From the NCBI RefSeq assembly GCF_014127105.1, contig NZ_CP059902.1, positions 963,001 through 1,027,000 on the forward strand: a DNA stretch of 64,000 nucleotides, written 5' to 3'. Under the pieces are notes generated by a model that worked only from the letters and a program-made list of their open reading frames with translations, was not told the origin of the DNA and did not search any database. Origin of the DNA: Devosia sp. MC521. Lineage in GTDB: Bacteria; Pseudomonadota; Alphaproteobacteria; Rhizobiales; Devosiaceae. Below are positions 44,958 through 54,779 of the stretch, piece by piece. The position numbers and the translations under genes were made by a program. Every line of letters begins with the position of its first letter. The first letter of the stretch is position 1.

Positions 44958-46445
44958 CTATTCCATGCGTTCGGGCAGATAGTCTGCCCGAGCAAGATTA
45001 CCAAAGCGGGTAAATTGCGCCTCGAAGCTGAGCTGAACAGTGCCGGTGGGGCCGTGACGCTGCTTGGCGACGATAACTTCCGCCTTGCCGTGCACTTGCT
45101 CCATTTCCGCCTGCCAAGTCAGGTGTTCGGGCGTCCCCTCTTTGGGCTCCTTGTTCTTGAGATAGTATTCTTCGCGGTACACGAACATTACAACGTCCGC
45201 GTCCTGCTCGATAGAACCCGATTCGCGAAGGTCGGAAAGCTGCGGATGCTTGTCATCGCGCGTTTCAACCTGACGGGAGAGCTGGGACAAGGCGATCACT
45301 GGGCACTCCAGCTCCTTCGCCATGGCCTTGAGCGTCGTGGTGATTTCCGTCAGTTCCTGCACGCGGTTCTGCTGGGAGGCTTTTGACGAGCCCGAGAGCA
45401 GCTGCAAGTAGTCGACGATGAGGAGGTCGAGCCCCTTCTGGCGCTTCAAACGGCGGGCGCGCGCGGCGAGCTGGGCGACCGAGATACCGCCGGTATCGTC
45501 GATGTAGAGCGGCACCTTGCTCATCATATTGGACACGTCGACCAGCTTAGCAAACTGCTCGTCGTGAATACGACCGCGGCGAATGTCGGAAGACGAGACT
45601 TCCGCCTGCTCGGCCAGAATACGCGTTGCGAGCTGTTCGCTACTCATTTCGAGCGAGAAGAAGCCAACAACACCGCCATTGACGGTTTTCAGATTGCCGT
45701 CGGCCTGCACTTCGGCGCGATAGGCGCTGGCGACGTTGTAGGCGATATTGGTCACCAGCGAGGTTTTACCCATCGCCGGACGTCCTGCCAGAACGATCAA
45801 GTCGGAGCGCTGAAGGCCACCCATTTGTTTGTCGAGGTCGTGCAGAGCCGTCGCGACACCCGATAGACCACCGTCACGGGCAAAGGCTTCGCCTGCCATC
45901 TGGATCGATGCACTCAGCGCGGCGCCAAAGGCCTGGAAGCCACCTTCCGCACGCCCCTTTTCAGCGAGCTGGAAGAGTTCGCCTTCGACCTTTTCGATCT
46001 GCTTGGTTGGCGTGGTTTCAATGTCCGCGTCATAGGCGGTCTGCACCATTTCTTCGCCAACCTGGATGAGGCTGCGGCGAATGGCGAGGTCATAGATAGC
46101 CTGACCGTAATCAAGCGCGTTCAGAACCGTCGTCGCCTCTGCCGCCAAACGCGACAGATATTGCATCATGGTGACGTCGGGGAGCAGCTGATCGGGCAGG
46201 TGGGTTTTGAGCGTCGCCGGCTCCGCAGCCTTACCGGCGCGGATGATTTTACCGGCGAGTTCATAGATCTCGCGGTGAATGGGCTCGTAAAAATGTTCGG
46301 CCAGCAGAAAATCGGAAACGCGGTAAAACGCGTCGTTATTGATCAGGATCGCGCCCAGCAGCGCCTGCTCAACATCGACGTTATGCGGTGCGACGCGGAA
46401 CGATTTTTCTTCTGCTGTGGGATGTAGACGGGCGATCTCAGCCAA
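44958..46445 (-). CDS. dnaB: Replicative DNA helicase DnaB
   Basis: A 495-residue helicase that unwinds DNA at the replication fork. The N-terminal domain (VDVEQALLGAILINN) is followed by a RecA-type motor with Walker A GRPAMGKTSL, LIVDYLQLLSG and ALSQLSRQVE. No intein or insertion is visible. The gene is separated from rplI by about 240 bp that should carry its promoter. Confidence 0.98.
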   Translation of the reverse strand: MAEIARLHPTAEEKSFRVAPHNVDVEQALLGAILINNDAFYRVSDFLLAEHFYEPIHREIYELAGKIIRAGKAAEPATLKTHLPDQLLPDVTMMQYLSRLAAEATTVLNALDYGQAIYDLAIRRSLIQVGEEMVQTAYDADIETTPTKQIEKVEGELFQLAEKGRAEGGFQAFGAALSASIQMAGEAFARDGGLSGVATALHDLDKQMGGLQRSDLIVLAGRPAMGKTSLVTNIAYNVASAYRAEVQADGNLKTVNGGVVGFFSLEMSSEQLATRILAEQAEVSSSDIRRGRIHDEQFAKLVDVSNMMSKVPLYIDDTGGISVAQLAARARRLKRQKGLDLLIVDYLQLLSGSSKASQQNRVQELTEITTTLKAMAKELECPVIALSQLSRQVETRDDKHPQLSDLRESGSIEQDADVVMFVYREEYYLKNKEPKEGTPEHLTWQAEMEQVHGKAEVIVAKQRHGPTGTVQLSFEAQFTRFGNLARADYLPERME

Positions 46446-46628
46446 AGCGCACTCCTGATGTTCACCGTATCAATGTCAGGCGAGTTTGCAGTGAGTCTGG
46501 CTTACGTCCCTAGGGTTAACGTCTCTGACCATGCTCTCGAATAACCCAATGTGAAGACTGGGAACAATGGGGATAACTTAGGTACGAATTTAGCTAAGTC
46601 TATGGCCGAACGTGTCAACGGACAAAAG

Positions 46629-46656
46629 AAAAAGCCGGGCATGAAGCCCGGCTTTT
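46629..46656 (-). terminator. Rho-independent terminator of the rpsF-rpsR-rplI operon
   Basis: AAAGCCGGGC and GCCCGGCTTT pair around ATGAA. On the minus strand it is followed by TTCTTTTG, 27 bp after the rplI stop. Confidence 0.92.
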
Positions 46657-46682
46657 CCAAAGGGGTCGTCGCGTACCGAAGA

Positions 46683-47249
46683 TTAGTCTTCGAAACGGTC
46701 GTCCTGTTCTGCGTCCTTCTGGCCAGCAGCGAAATCGCCGTTGTCTTCCAGATCGAACGAGTGAACGGTGACGTCTTCGCCAGCTGCCTGACGCTCAGCT
46801 TCGTCAGCCGAACGAGCGATGTTGACGGTGATCTTAACAGCAACGTCCGAGTGCAGGTTCAGCGGAACGGTGTGAACGCCAACGGTCTTGAGAGCGTCTG
46901 GCAGATCAACCTGGTTGCGCTGGATAACAAAGCCGTCAGCTGCGAGAGCTTCGACGATGTCACGCGATGCAACCGAACCGTACAGCAGGCCGGTTTCGCC
47001 AGCCTGGCGAACCATAACGATGCTGTGGCCGTTGAGGCCTTCAGCAATGCCAGCAGCTGCGGTGCGGCGTTCTTCGTTGCGCTGTTCAATGTGAGCACGC
47101 TCAGCTTCGAACTTCTTGCGGTTTGCTTCGGTTGCGCGCAGTGCCTTGCCCTGTGGGAGCAGGAAGTTACGTGCAAAGCCGTCCTTTACGGTGACTTCGT
47201 CGCCGATGGTGCCGGTGCGGCCGATGCGTTCGAGCAGAATGACCTTCAT
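46683..47249 (-). CDS. rplI: 50S ribosomal protein L9
   Basis: A 188-residue L9 with the standard start [20 protein letters not shown] and the signature [15 protein letters not shown]. It has an acidic extended C-terminal tail (QDDRFED), normal for this group. It lies 97 bp after rpsR and before the operon terminator. Confidence 0.98.
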   Translation of the reverse strand: MKVILLERIGRTGTIGDEVTVKDGFARNFLLPQGKALRATEANRKKFEAERAHIEQRNEERRTAAAGIAEGLNGHSIVMVRQAGETGLLYGSVASRDIVEALAADGFVIQRNQVDLPDALKTVGVHTVPLNLHSDVAVKITVNIARSADEAERQAAGEDVTVHSFDLEDNGDFAAGQKDAEQDDRFED

Positions 47250-47346
47250 GTCATTTATCCTTTTGGCTGTCCCGTTTCCGAGAAACGGTTAGGAGCCGCG
47301 GACCATCCGCGACCCCAACAATGAGTTTTCGAAAGACGGTTAGGTC

Positions 47347-47601
47347 TTACGATACGACGTATGGCATCAGGCCGATGAAGCGCGCGCGCTTGATGGCACG
47401 AGCCAGTTCACGCTGCTTCTTCGCCGAAACGGCGGTGATGCGCGAAGGAACGATCTTGCCGCGTTCCGAAACGTAACGGGACAGCAGACGAACGTCCTTG
47501 AAGTCGATCTTTGGCGCGCCTTCACCCGAGAATGGGCAGGTCTTACGACGGCGCTGGAACGGACGGCGAGCCTGGGAAGTGGTCAGGTCTTTAATAGACA
47601 T
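47347..47601 (-). CDS. rpsR: 30S ribosomal protein S18
   Basis: An 84-residue S18: [39 protein letters not shown] and RFIGLMPYV. It partners S6 on the 30S platform and is encoded 19 bp after rpsF. Confidence 0.98.
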   Translation of the reverse strand: MSIKDLTTSQARRPFQRRRKTCPFSGEGAPKIDFKDVRLLSRYVSERGKIVPSRITAVSAKKQRELARAIKRARFIGLMPYVVS

Positions 47602-47620
47602 TGTTCTCGTTCCTTATATC

Positions 47621-48019
47621 TTAGAAGCGGCGTGGGCGACGTTCGCCCGAGAAGCCACCACGATCACCGCCACGGGCGTTGTCGCGGTCATCACGATCGC
47701 GCTTCTGCATCATTGCCGATGGGCCTTCTTCAAGCTCTTCAACAGCGATGGTCATGAAGCGCAGGATGTCTTCATTGATGCGCATCTGGCGTTCCATTTC
47801 AGCAACGGCAGCCGGAGTGGCGTCGATGTTGAGCAGGGTGTAGTGAGCCTTGCGGTTCTTCTTGATACGGTACGCGAGACCCTTGAGGCCCCAGTATTCG
47901 TTCTTGGTGACCTTGCCACCGTTCTGGCCGAGGATTTCGGTCAGCGCAGCGGTCAGTTCTTCAACCTGCTGCTGAGAAACGTCCTGGCGAGCCAGGTAAA
48001 TGTGTTCGTAAAGGGCCAT
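47621..48019 (-). CDS. rpsF: 30S ribosomal protein S6
   Basis: A 132-residue S6: [20 protein letters not shown], then [21 protein letters not shown] and an Arg/Gly/Asp-rich tail. The start is ATG 48019, with AAAGGAAGG upstream; the frame is open to 48106 but those residues do not belong to S6. It is the first gene of the S6-S18-L9 operon. Confidence 0.97.
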   Translation of the reverse strand: MALYEHIYLARQDVSQQQVEELTAALTEILGQNGGKVTKNEYWGLKGLAYRIKKNRKAHYTLLNIDATPAAVAEMERQMRINEDILRFMTIAVEELEEGPSAMMQKRDRDDRDNARGGDRGGFSGERRPRRF

Positions 48020-48334
48020 GGATGCGCCTTCCTTTGGATTTGAACCAAGCATTCTTCTGGCGCGGAGCCCCTTCGAAGCCGGAAAGGCATCAAAGCAGTC
48101 TTGCAAAGAGCGGGAACACGGGAGGCCGGACTTTTTGACGGTCCTATCTTGTCCTTATGGGCAAGAGCCCAAACGGCAAAACCCTCCGTTCAGCCCCCGG
48201 CCAAACGAATTGCTGGGTGGGCTATAGGAGGTTCATGGGGGAATATCAAGCAGAAACGCTGTGGTTTGGGTCTGCGGCGACAGCCTTGTGACGGGGAGCA
48301 GTAGCCGCTTTTGCCCCCCGGCGCTGTCGCTGAA
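48020..48334. other. rpsF leader and intergenic region
   Basis: 315 bp without a convincing gene lie between rpsF and the MASE1-GGDEF gene, both on the minus strand. It should hold the ribosomal operon promoter. On the minus strand, a small stem around a CCGG (48067-48088; GCCTT paired with AAGGGGC) sits about 50 nt before rpsF, where S6:S18-binding leaders with a CCG element occur; the match is weak. No clear -35/-10 pair stands out. Confidence 0.35.
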
Positions 48335-49792
48335 TTAGCGGTTGTGACGCCGGTCGGGAACGGGGGAGTTGACCATCTGCTTGATCTCTTCGGTGAAGGC
48401 GACCACGCGGTCACGCCCAGTGCGCTTGGCGAGATAGAGGGCGTTATCGGCACGACGCAGCATTTCAACGCTGTCAGCGCCAGGGCCGAATTCGGCGACG
48501 CCAAAGCTCATGGTGAAGGGCACGGGTTTCTCGACCGCGTCAAACACCTCTACGCCCAACAGACGTTTGCGAATGCTCTCAGCATGGCGCACGGCATTTT
48601 CCAAAGTGCCGTTGATAACGATGGCAAATTCTTCGCCCCCGATTCGTCCTGCGCCTTCGTTGCGGCCCAGGCCCTCGCGCAGCTCGAAGCCGACGTTGCG
48701 CAACACGTCATCACCGACATTGTGGCCGAAGGTGTCGTTGATGGTTTTGAAGTGGTCGATATCGCCCATGATTAGGCAGAACGGGGTGGCGCGATAAACG
48801 GCATTATTGAGGACTTCGATCGTGCCGCCACGATTGAGGAGGCCTGTGAGCGAATCTTGGTTGGCAAGCTGCTCTAGATTGTGGTGGGCGGTGCGCCAGC
48901 CGGAATTGATGATGGTGATGGCCAGAGTGCCAATCGCGATCATGGCGATAGACAGGCGGAAGGAGGTCAGTGCGTCCGCATCGGTGAGGTCATAGCCAAG
49001 ATCGATACCGCCGAGGGGAGCTGCGATCAGCATAAAGGTAATAATGATCGCGCTGATTGCGGCGGCGGCAAAGGCGCGGAACACAATCGCGCACCAGATT
49101 AGGCCCGGAATGACGTAATTGGGCGAGCCGGGCCCGCCAATGAGCACCATGAAGCCAACGAGCAGGAACGCGCAGGCGAGCGCTGCATATTGATTATTGC
49201 GTTGGTTCGCATTGGCCGAAAAGAAGCGGAGGCGGCGCGTCGTGCCAATGTTGGCGGCCAGCAGTACGGGCAGATAGATAGCGTAATTGACCAGCTCGGC
49301 CGCGAGCCACACCATAAAGGAGTGGGAGGCATCCATATTAAAGTGCGTCGGGCCAATGATTGCCCCTGCCATCGCTGTGGCGACGGAGGCGCAGGTCATA
49401 ATGAAGATGATGATGATGGCGTCGTCGGGGCGGGCGAGGGTCAAGGTTTCGAGTGTCAGGACACGCGCAAGGGCTGCGCCGACGAGAACGCCCACCATAT
49501 TCGCCCCATTTAAGATGAGGGCGAGATTGACCGGCGCGCCGGTTGTGAGATCTGCAATCACATAGGCCGCTGCGGCGACACTCCACGTTAGCGCCGTGAC
49601 GGCTTGTGCGCGCAGGAGCACAAAAGACAGCAAGATCGCGTTCGCTGGCCATATGCTGGCCAAGGAAAAAATCATCCGAGACTGAATGCCGACGTAGCAC
49701 GCCAGCAAAATAACGATGCCCAAGAATAGGTTATCGAGGACCCAAGGCCTGACGAGAGGGGCGGCACTCAATCTTTTCGATAACCACTGCAT
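48335..49792 (-). CDS. MASE1-type membrane diguanylate cyclase
   Basis: A 485-residue protein with an N-terminal membrane sensor of eight to ten helices (MASE1-like; IWPANAILLSFVLLRAQAV and NGANMVGVLVGAALAR) and a C-terminal GGDEF domain. The active site is complete (MGDIDHFKTIND, GRIGGEEFAIV), but the inhibitory RxxD is not present (GRNE). It should make c-di-GMP in response to an unknown membrane signal. It is divergent from fabD. Confidence 0.92.
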   Translation of the reverse strand: MQWLSKRLSAAPLVRPWVLDNLFLGIVILLACYVGIQSRMIFSLASIWPANAILLSFVLLRAQAVTALTWSVAAAAYVIADLTTGAPVNLALILNGANMVGVLVGAALARVLTLETLTLARPDDAIIIIFIMTCASVATAMAGAIIGPTHFNMDASHSFMVWLAAELVNYAIYLPVLLAANIGTTRRLRFFSANANQRNNQYAALACAFLLVGFMVLIGGPGSPNYVIPGLIWCAIVFRAFAAAAISAIIITFMLIAAPLGGIDLGYDLTDADALTSFRLSIAMIAIGTLAITIINSGWRTAHHNLEQLANQDSLTGLLNRGGTIEVLNNAVYRATPFCLIMGDIDHFKTINDTFGHNVGDDVLRNVGFELREGLGRNEGAGRIGGEEFAIVINGTLENAVRHAESIRKRLLGVEVFDAVEKPVPFTMSFGVAEFGPGADSVEMLRRADNALYLAKRTGRDRVVAFTEEIKQMVNSPVPDRRHNR

Positions 49793-49963
49793 AACTTATG
49801 GTGCTCTTAAACTTTGTCGTTGCGGAACAGCTCCACGTGGTTCTGTGGGCTTTGGTGATACGCGCGACGCCTTGACTCCGCCGCATGTAGGTTGCAAAGC
49901 CCGTTTTACCGGCGACTTACCTTATCGCCACCTTCCAACGAATTCGTTACCGGGGAATTCATA
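49793..49963. promoter_or_regulatory. Divergent promoter region with a palindrome, upstream of fabD
   Basis: ACAG-CT-CCACGTGG-TT-CTGT (49827-49846) is a near-perfect 20-bp palindrome about 120 bp before fabD and 35 bp before the divergent cyclase. A possible -35 box TTGACT lies at 49872-49877, with no clear -10. GGGGA before ATG 49964 is the fabD ribosome site. Confidence 0.4.
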
Positions 49964-50914
49964 ATGTCGAGCACAGCATTCACCTTTCCAGGTCAGGGCA
50001 GCCAGGCCGTTGGCATGGGCAAGGACCTCGCTGACGCGTTCCCTGAGGCACGCGCAGTCTTTGAAGAAGTCGATAGCGCGCTGAACGAGAATTTCACCGC
50101 CATCATGTTTGAAGGTCCGGAAGACGTACTCCGTCTGACCGAAAATGCCCAGCCAGCACTGATGGCTGTGTCGATGGCCGTTGTCCGCGTGCTGGAAGCC
50201 AAGGGCGTCAAGCTTGCCGATCATGCCGCTTTTGTTGCTGGCCATTCGCTGGGCGAATATTCCGCGCTTTGCGCTGCGGGCACCTTCTCCATCGGTGATG
50301 CGGCGCGTCTGCTGCGTACCCGTGGTCAGGCGATGCAGAAGGCCGTTCCGGTCGGGCATGGCGCTATGGCCGCTCTGCTGGGCCTTGATCTCGACACCGC
50401 ACGCGCTGTGGCTGAAGAAGCCGCACAGGGCGACGTCTGTCAGGTCGCAAACGACAATGCGCCAGGGCAGGTGGTTGTCTCTGGCGCCACAGCTGCCATT
50501 GAACGCGCGCTGGAACTGGCCAAGGCCAAGGGCGCCAAGCGCGCCCTGTTGCTTCCTGTGAGCGCACCTTTCCACTGCGCGCTGATGCAGCCAGCGGCGG
50601 AAGCCATGCAGGCGGCGCTTGCCGACGTGGCGATGCACAATCCAGTTGTCCCCGTGATTTCCAACGTCCTCGCGGCGCCGATCACCGATGCGATTGAGAT
50701 TCGTCAGCGCCTCGTTGAGCAGGTCACCGGCGTTGTTCGCTGGACCGAGAGCGTCACCTGGTTGGCCAATGAAGGCGGCGTAACCAAGCTGGTGGAAGCC
50801 GGTGCGGGCAAGGTGCTTACAGGCCTGGCCAAGCGCATCGCTCCGGAGCTGGCAGCACAGGCTATCAACACTCCAGCCGATATCGACGCATTCGTCGCCT
50901 CGCTGAACGCATAA
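49964..50914 (+). CDS. fabD: Malonyl-CoA:ACP transacylase (FabD)
   Basis: A 316-residue enzyme that loads malonyl onto acyl carrier protein. It begins TAFTFPGQGSQAVGMG; the nucleophile Ser is in FVAGHSLGEYSAL, the acyl-site Arg in LLRTRGQAMQ and the His in VSAPFHCALM. ATG 49964 is chosen over upstream in-frame codons because the family starts here. It heads the fabD-fabG-acpP-fabF-mltG-gmk series. Confidence 0.97.
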   Translation: MSSTAFTFPGQGSQAVGMGKDLADAFPEARAVFEEVDSALNENFTAIMFEGPEDVLRLTENAQPALMAVSMAVVRVLEAKGVKLADHAAFVAGHSLGEYSALCAAGTFSIGDAARLLRTRGQAMQKAVPVGHGAMAALLGLDLDTARAVAEEAAQGDVCQVANDNAPGQVVVSGATAAIERALELAKAKGAKRALLLPVSAPFHCALMQPAAEAMQAALADVAMHNPVVPVISNVLAAPITDAIEIRQRLVEQVTGVVRWTESVTWLANEGGVTKLVEAGAGKVLTGLAKRIAPELAAQAINTPADIDAFVASLNA

Positions 50915-50963
50915 TGTGGGCTTAAAAGCCCCATCTGAGATACATCCCCGAAAGAGGACACCC

Positions 50964-51701
50964 ATGTTTGATCTTACCGGTAAGCGCGCGCTCGTAACGG
51001 GTGCCAGCGGCGGCATTGGTCGTGAAATCGCCAAGGCCCTCGCTGCTGCAGGCGCAACTGTTGCCCTCTCTGGGACCCGCGTTGCAGCTCTGGAAGAGAC
51101 CGCCCATGCAATCGGCAAGGATTGCCCGATTCTTCCAGCGAATCTGTCCAAGCTCGAAGAGGTCGATGCGCTCGTTCCAGCGGCTGAAGCCGCTATGGGC
51201 GGCGTCGATATCCTCGTGAACAACGCTGGTCTGACTCGCGACAATCTCTTTATGCGCATGAAAGATGCGGAATGGGATGAAGTGATTGCAGTGAATTTAA
51301 CTGCGGCATTCCATCTCAACCGCGCCGTCCTGCGCGGCATGATGAAGGCCCGTTGGGGTCGCATCATCGGTATTTCTTCGGTTGTCGGTGTCACCGGCAA
51401 CGCGGGTCAGGGCAATTACGCAGCCTCTAAGGCTGGCCTGATCGGCATGAACAAGGCACTCGCCTACGAAGTTGCAAGCCGAAATATCACTGTAAACTCA
51501 ATCGCTCCCGGCTTTATTGCATCGGCAATGACGGATGAATTGAACGAAAAGCAGCGTGAATCCATTCTCGCTTCTGTTCCAGCTGGTCGCCTCGGCACCG
51601 GTCAGGAAATTGCAGCATGTGCCGTCTTTTTGGCGAGCGATGCTGCAGCCTATATCACCGGTCACACACTGAACGTGAACGGCGGTATGGCGATGATCTA
51701 A
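50964..51701 (+). CDS. fabG: 3-oxoacyl-ACP reductase (FabG)
   Basis: A 245-residue SDR that reduces beta-ketoacyl-ACP with NADPH. LVTGASGGIGREIA is the cofactor loop, VNNAGLTRDNLFMRMKD is typical of FabG, and Ser and YAASKAG form the active site. ATG 50964 has AGAGGA upstream. Confidence 0.97.
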   Translation: MFDLTGKRALVTGASGGIGREIAKALAAAGATVALSGTRVAALEETAHAIGKDCPILPANLSKLEEVDALVPAAEAAMGGVDILVNNAGLTRDNLFMRMKDAEWDEVIAVNLTAAFHLNRAVLRGMMKARWGRIIGISSVVGVTGNAGQGNYAASKAGLIGMNKALAYEVASRNITVNSIAPGFIASAMTDELNEKQRESILASVPAGRLGTGQEIAACAVFLASDAAAYITGHTLNVNGGMAMI

Positions 51702-51911
51702 GGCTTCTAGCCTTGGATAGAGGTGTATTCGCGGCTGGCCTTGCCTGGGGAAACGTGTTACCCCGCGCCGCGTTTACCCATGCCGTCGGCTTGCGGGCGC
51801 ACAATATGCCGCCTACATTGCCGCCGAGCTAGTCAACAGCATGCTTGATGTATTGGCTTGCCGCCAATAAGAAGCGAATACGAAACGTCGATTTCAAAAA
51901 GGAAGTCAAAC
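51702..51911 (+). promoter_or_regulatory. Intergenic region with likely acpP promoter
   Basis: TTGATG (51845-51850) and TAAGAA (51868-51873) are spaced by 17 bp, about 40 bp before the acpP start, a reasonable promoter. AAGGCT/AGCCTT just after fabG (51701-51715) is a small hairpin. acpP is usually made in excess, so a private promoter fits. Confidence 0.45.
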
Positions 51912-52148
51912 ATGAGCGATGTCGCTGATCGGGTCCGCAAGATCGTTGTAGAACACCTCAATGTGGATGCGGAAAAGGTCGTAGAAAAGGCCAGCTTCAT
52001 TGACGATCTGGGTGCAGACTCGCTCGATCAGGTTGAGCTGGTTATGGCTTTTGAAGAAGAATTCTCGGTCGAGATCCCGGACGACGCAGCTGAGTCGATC
52101 CAGACCTTCGGCGATGCCGTTGCGTTCTTGACCAAGGCTACCAGCTAA
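51912..52148 (+). CDS. acpP: Acyl carrier protein
   Basis: A 78-residue acidic carrier protein. The phosphopantetheine Ser is in [23 protein letters not shown] 51912 has AAGGAAG upstream; the frame is open further but the family begins here. It holds growing acyl chains for the Fab enzymes encoded around it. Confidence 0.98.
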   Translation: MSDVADRVRKIVVEHLNVDAEKVVEKASFIDDLGADSLDQVELVMAFEEEFSVEIPDDAAESIQTFGDAVAFLTKATS

Positions 52149-52165
52149 TATTGGCTGGCCACACC

Positions 52166-53431
52166 ATGGAACTACGTCGAGTCGTCGTAACCGGACTGGG
52201 TCTAGTCACGCCTCTTGGCTGTGGTGTTGAGGCTACATGGTCCAACATCCTGGCTGGGAAGAGTGGCGCCAAGCGTATCGACGGCTTCCAAGTCGACGAT
52301 ATTGCCTGCCAGATCGCCCACCTAGTTCCTCGCGGGGCATATGCCGATGGCATGTACAACCCCGACGAGTGGATGGAGGTCAAAGAGCAGCGCAAGGTCG
52401 ACGAGTTTATCGTCTACGCCATGGCTGCGGCCACTCAGGCTATCCAGGATGCGGGCGTTGAGCCCAAAACCCAAGAAGAGCAGGAACGCACTGGCGTTCT
52501 GATCGGATCGGGTATCGGCGGTATCGGCGGCATCTATGATGCCTCCGTTACGCTGCACGAGAAGGGCCCACGTCGGATCAGCCCCTTCTTCATCCCAGGT
52601 CGTCTGATTAACTTGGCCTCTGGCCATGTTTCAATCCGTTTCGGTCTCAAGGGGCCGAACCATTCCGTCGTAACCGCTTGCTCCACCGGTGCGCACGCCA
52701 TTGGCGATGCGGCCCGTCTGATTTCGTTCGGCGATGCAGACGTTATGGTTGCGGGTGGTACGGAAGCTTGCGTCAATCGTTTGTCGCTGGCCGGCTTTGC
52801 GGCTGCCCGCGCACTTTCGACTGGCTTTAACGACAACCCAACCGCAGCGTCGCGTCCTTATGACAAGGATCGTGATGGCTTCGTGATGGGCGAAGGCGCT
52901 GGCATTGTCGTGCTCGAAGAATACGAGCGCGCTAAGGCTCGCGGCGCCAAGATTTATGGCGAAGTGATCGGTTATGGCCTTTCCGGCGATGCTTATCACA
53001 TCACTGCACCAGCACCGGAAGGTGAAGGTGGGTTCCGCGCAATGAGTGCTGCAGTCAAGCGCGCAGGCATTTCTGCCTCCGAGATTGACTACATCAACGC
53101 TCATGGCACTTCGACGCCACTCGGCGACGAACTGGAACTGAGCGCAGTGACGCGTGTTCTTGGCGATGCTGCGAACAAAGCAGTTATGAGCTCGACCAAG
53201 TCGGCTATCGGTCACCTTCTGGGTGCTGCTGGTTCGGTTGAAGCGATTTTCTGTCTGCTCGCCATGCGCGATGGAATCGTGCCGCCGACCCTCAATCTCG
53301 ACAATCCTTCCGTCGAGACCGCCATCAATCTTGTTCCCCACAAGGCGATCAAGAAAGAGATCAACGTGGCGCTTTCCAACAGCTTCGGTTTCGGTGGCAC
53401 CAACGCTACTCTGGTGATGCGCAAGGTCTAA
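52166..53431 (+). CDS. fabF: 3-oxoacyl-ACP synthase II (FabF)
   Basis: A 421-residue condensing enzyme that lengthens acyl-ACP. It starts MELRRVVVTGLGLVTPLG. The Cys-His-His triad is seen in VTACSTGAHAIG, INAHGTSTPLGD and SAIGHLLGAAGS. ATG 52166 is used over TTG 52151. A terminator follows. Confidence 0.97.
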   Translation: MELRRVVVTGLGLVTPLGCGVEATWSNILAGKSGAKRIDGFQVDDIACQIAHLVPRGAYADGMYNPDEWMEVKEQRKVDEFIVYAMAAATQAIQDAGVEPKTQEEQERTGVLIGSGIGGIGGIYDASVTLHEKGPRRISPFFIPGRLINLASGHVSIRFGLKGPNHSVVTACSTGAHAIGDAARLISFGDADVMVAGGTEACVNRLSLAGFAAARALSTGFNDNPTAASRPYDKDRDGFVMGEGAGIVVLEEYERAKARGAKIYGEVIGYGLSGDAYHITAPAPEGEGGFRAMSAAVKRAGISASEIDYINAHGTSTPLGDELELSAVTRVLGDAANKAVMSSTKSAIGHLLGAAGSVEAIFCLLAMRDGIVPPTLNLDNPSVETAINLVPHKAIKKEINVALSNSFGFGGTNATLVMRKV

Positions 53432-53454
53432 GCGCTTTTTTCCAATATTTTGCG

Positions 53455-53493
53455 AGGGGCTCTGCGCTTTCCAGCGCGGAGCCCCTTGTCTTT
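53455..53493 (+). terminator. Terminator after fabF
   Basis: AGGGGCTCTGCGC (53455-53467) pairs with GCGCGGAGCCCCTT (53474-53487), with one mismatch near the loop, then GTCTTTAA. Confidence 0.75.
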
Positions 53494-53566
53494 AATCGGT
53501 CTTCGCCACAGTTTGGCACTAGAAGACTGACAAAAGGCCACCTCAAGGCCCGGAGAGAGTTGATAG

Positions 53567-54673
53567 ATGAACGAGCACAGAAAACGCCGCCGCAAACGCT
53601 CAGGTAACGGGCTGATTGACGTTCTCAATGGCCTTCTTACACTGCTCGTAATCGGGCTGGTTGTTGTGGGCGGTGCAGGTTTTTATATCGCTTCCCAGTA
53701 TTATGGTGATGGCCCAACGCAGGAAGACCGCGTGTTTCGCGTTGAGTCCGGCAATACGCTGAGCACCACTGCGAACCGTTTGGAAGAACAGGGGTTCATT
53801 TCCAATTCGCTGATCTTCACCCAATTTGGATCGCGCGTTGAGCAAAGTGCTGTCGTCAAGGCTGGTGATTTCAACATCCCTGCTGGCTCCAGCATGTCCA
53901 AGATTTTGCAAGAGCTGACGCTGGGCGACCCCATGCGCTATGCTGTGACCATTCCAGAAGGCTGGACGGTCTGGCAGGCCGTGCAGCGCATCAATGCCGA
54001 TGATCGCCTGACGGGTGACATTAGCCAGCTGCCGCCAGAGGGTTCGATCCTGCCGGGCAGCTATGACTATGTGCCGGGCGACTCGCGCCAGACTGTCCTC
54101 GAAAAAATGCAGGCGGCGATGACGCAGGCTTTGGCCGAAGTCTGGGACAGCCGTCAGCCAGATCTGCCACTACAGTCGCCAGCGGAGATGCTGACACTCG
54201 CCTCTATCGTCGAACGCGAAACCGGCGTTGCCTCGGAACGTCCGCAGATCGCAGCGGTGTTCGTCAATCGTCTGCGCACCGGCATGCGTCTGCAGTCTGA
54301 CCCGACGATCATCTATGGCATTACGCTGGGTCAATCGACGCTCGACCGCGGCATTCGCCGCTCGGAAATCGAAGCCAAGACCCTGTATAATACCTATCAG
54401 ATCGACGGTCTGCCGCCGACGCCAATTGCCAACCCTGGCATTGAAGCGCTCCGCGCTGTCGCCAACCCAGATAGCCACAACTATCTCTACTTCGTGGCCA
54501 AGGGTGCAACTCCTCGCGAAGGTCACGTCTTTGCGGAGACCTATGACGAGCATCGTCAGAACGTCGCCCGCTACCGTGAAATTGAGCGTGAAGCGGCAGC
54601 TCAGGCAGAGGCAGAAGCCGAGGCTGCACGGCAGGCGCTAGAGGCCGAAGAAGCCGAAGACGCGCCACAATAA
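53567..54673 (+). CDS. mltG: Endolytic murein transglycosylase MltG
   Basis: A 368-residue inner-membrane enzyme that cuts nascent glycan strands. A basic cytoplasmic start (RKRRRKRSGNG) is followed by one helix (LLTLLVIGLVVVGGAGFYIA), a LysM-like part and the YceG catalytic domain, with the Glu in ASIVERETG and LQSDPTIIYG. The C-terminal tail is rich in Ala and Glu. It follows fabF, as usual in this order. Confidence 0.96.
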   Translation: MNEHRKRRRKRSGNGLIDVLNGLLTLLVIGLVVVGGAGFYIASQYYGDGPTQEDRVFRVESGNTLSTTANRLEEQGFISNSLIFTQFGSRVEQSAVVKAGDFNIPAGSSMSKILQELTLGDPMRYAVTIPEGWTVWQAVQRINADDRLTGDISQLPPEGSILPGSYDYVPGDSRQTVLEKMQAAMTQALAEVWDSRQPDLPLQSPAEMLTLASIVERETGVASERPQIAAVFVNRLRTGMRLQSDPTIIYGITLGQSTLDRGIRRSEIEAKTLYNTYQIDGLPPTPIANPGIEALRAVANPDSHNYLYFVAKGATPREGHVFAETYDEHRQNVARYREIEREAAAQAEAEAEAARQALEAEEAEDAPQ

Positions 54674-54779
54674 GGTGAGATTGAGGGCAGGGCAGTGCGT
54701 AAAGCCTGCCTTGCCCTTGACCATTTTGGGGGGATGTCGCAACAAACGCGACAAGAGTTTTACGATAAGAGAACCGACA

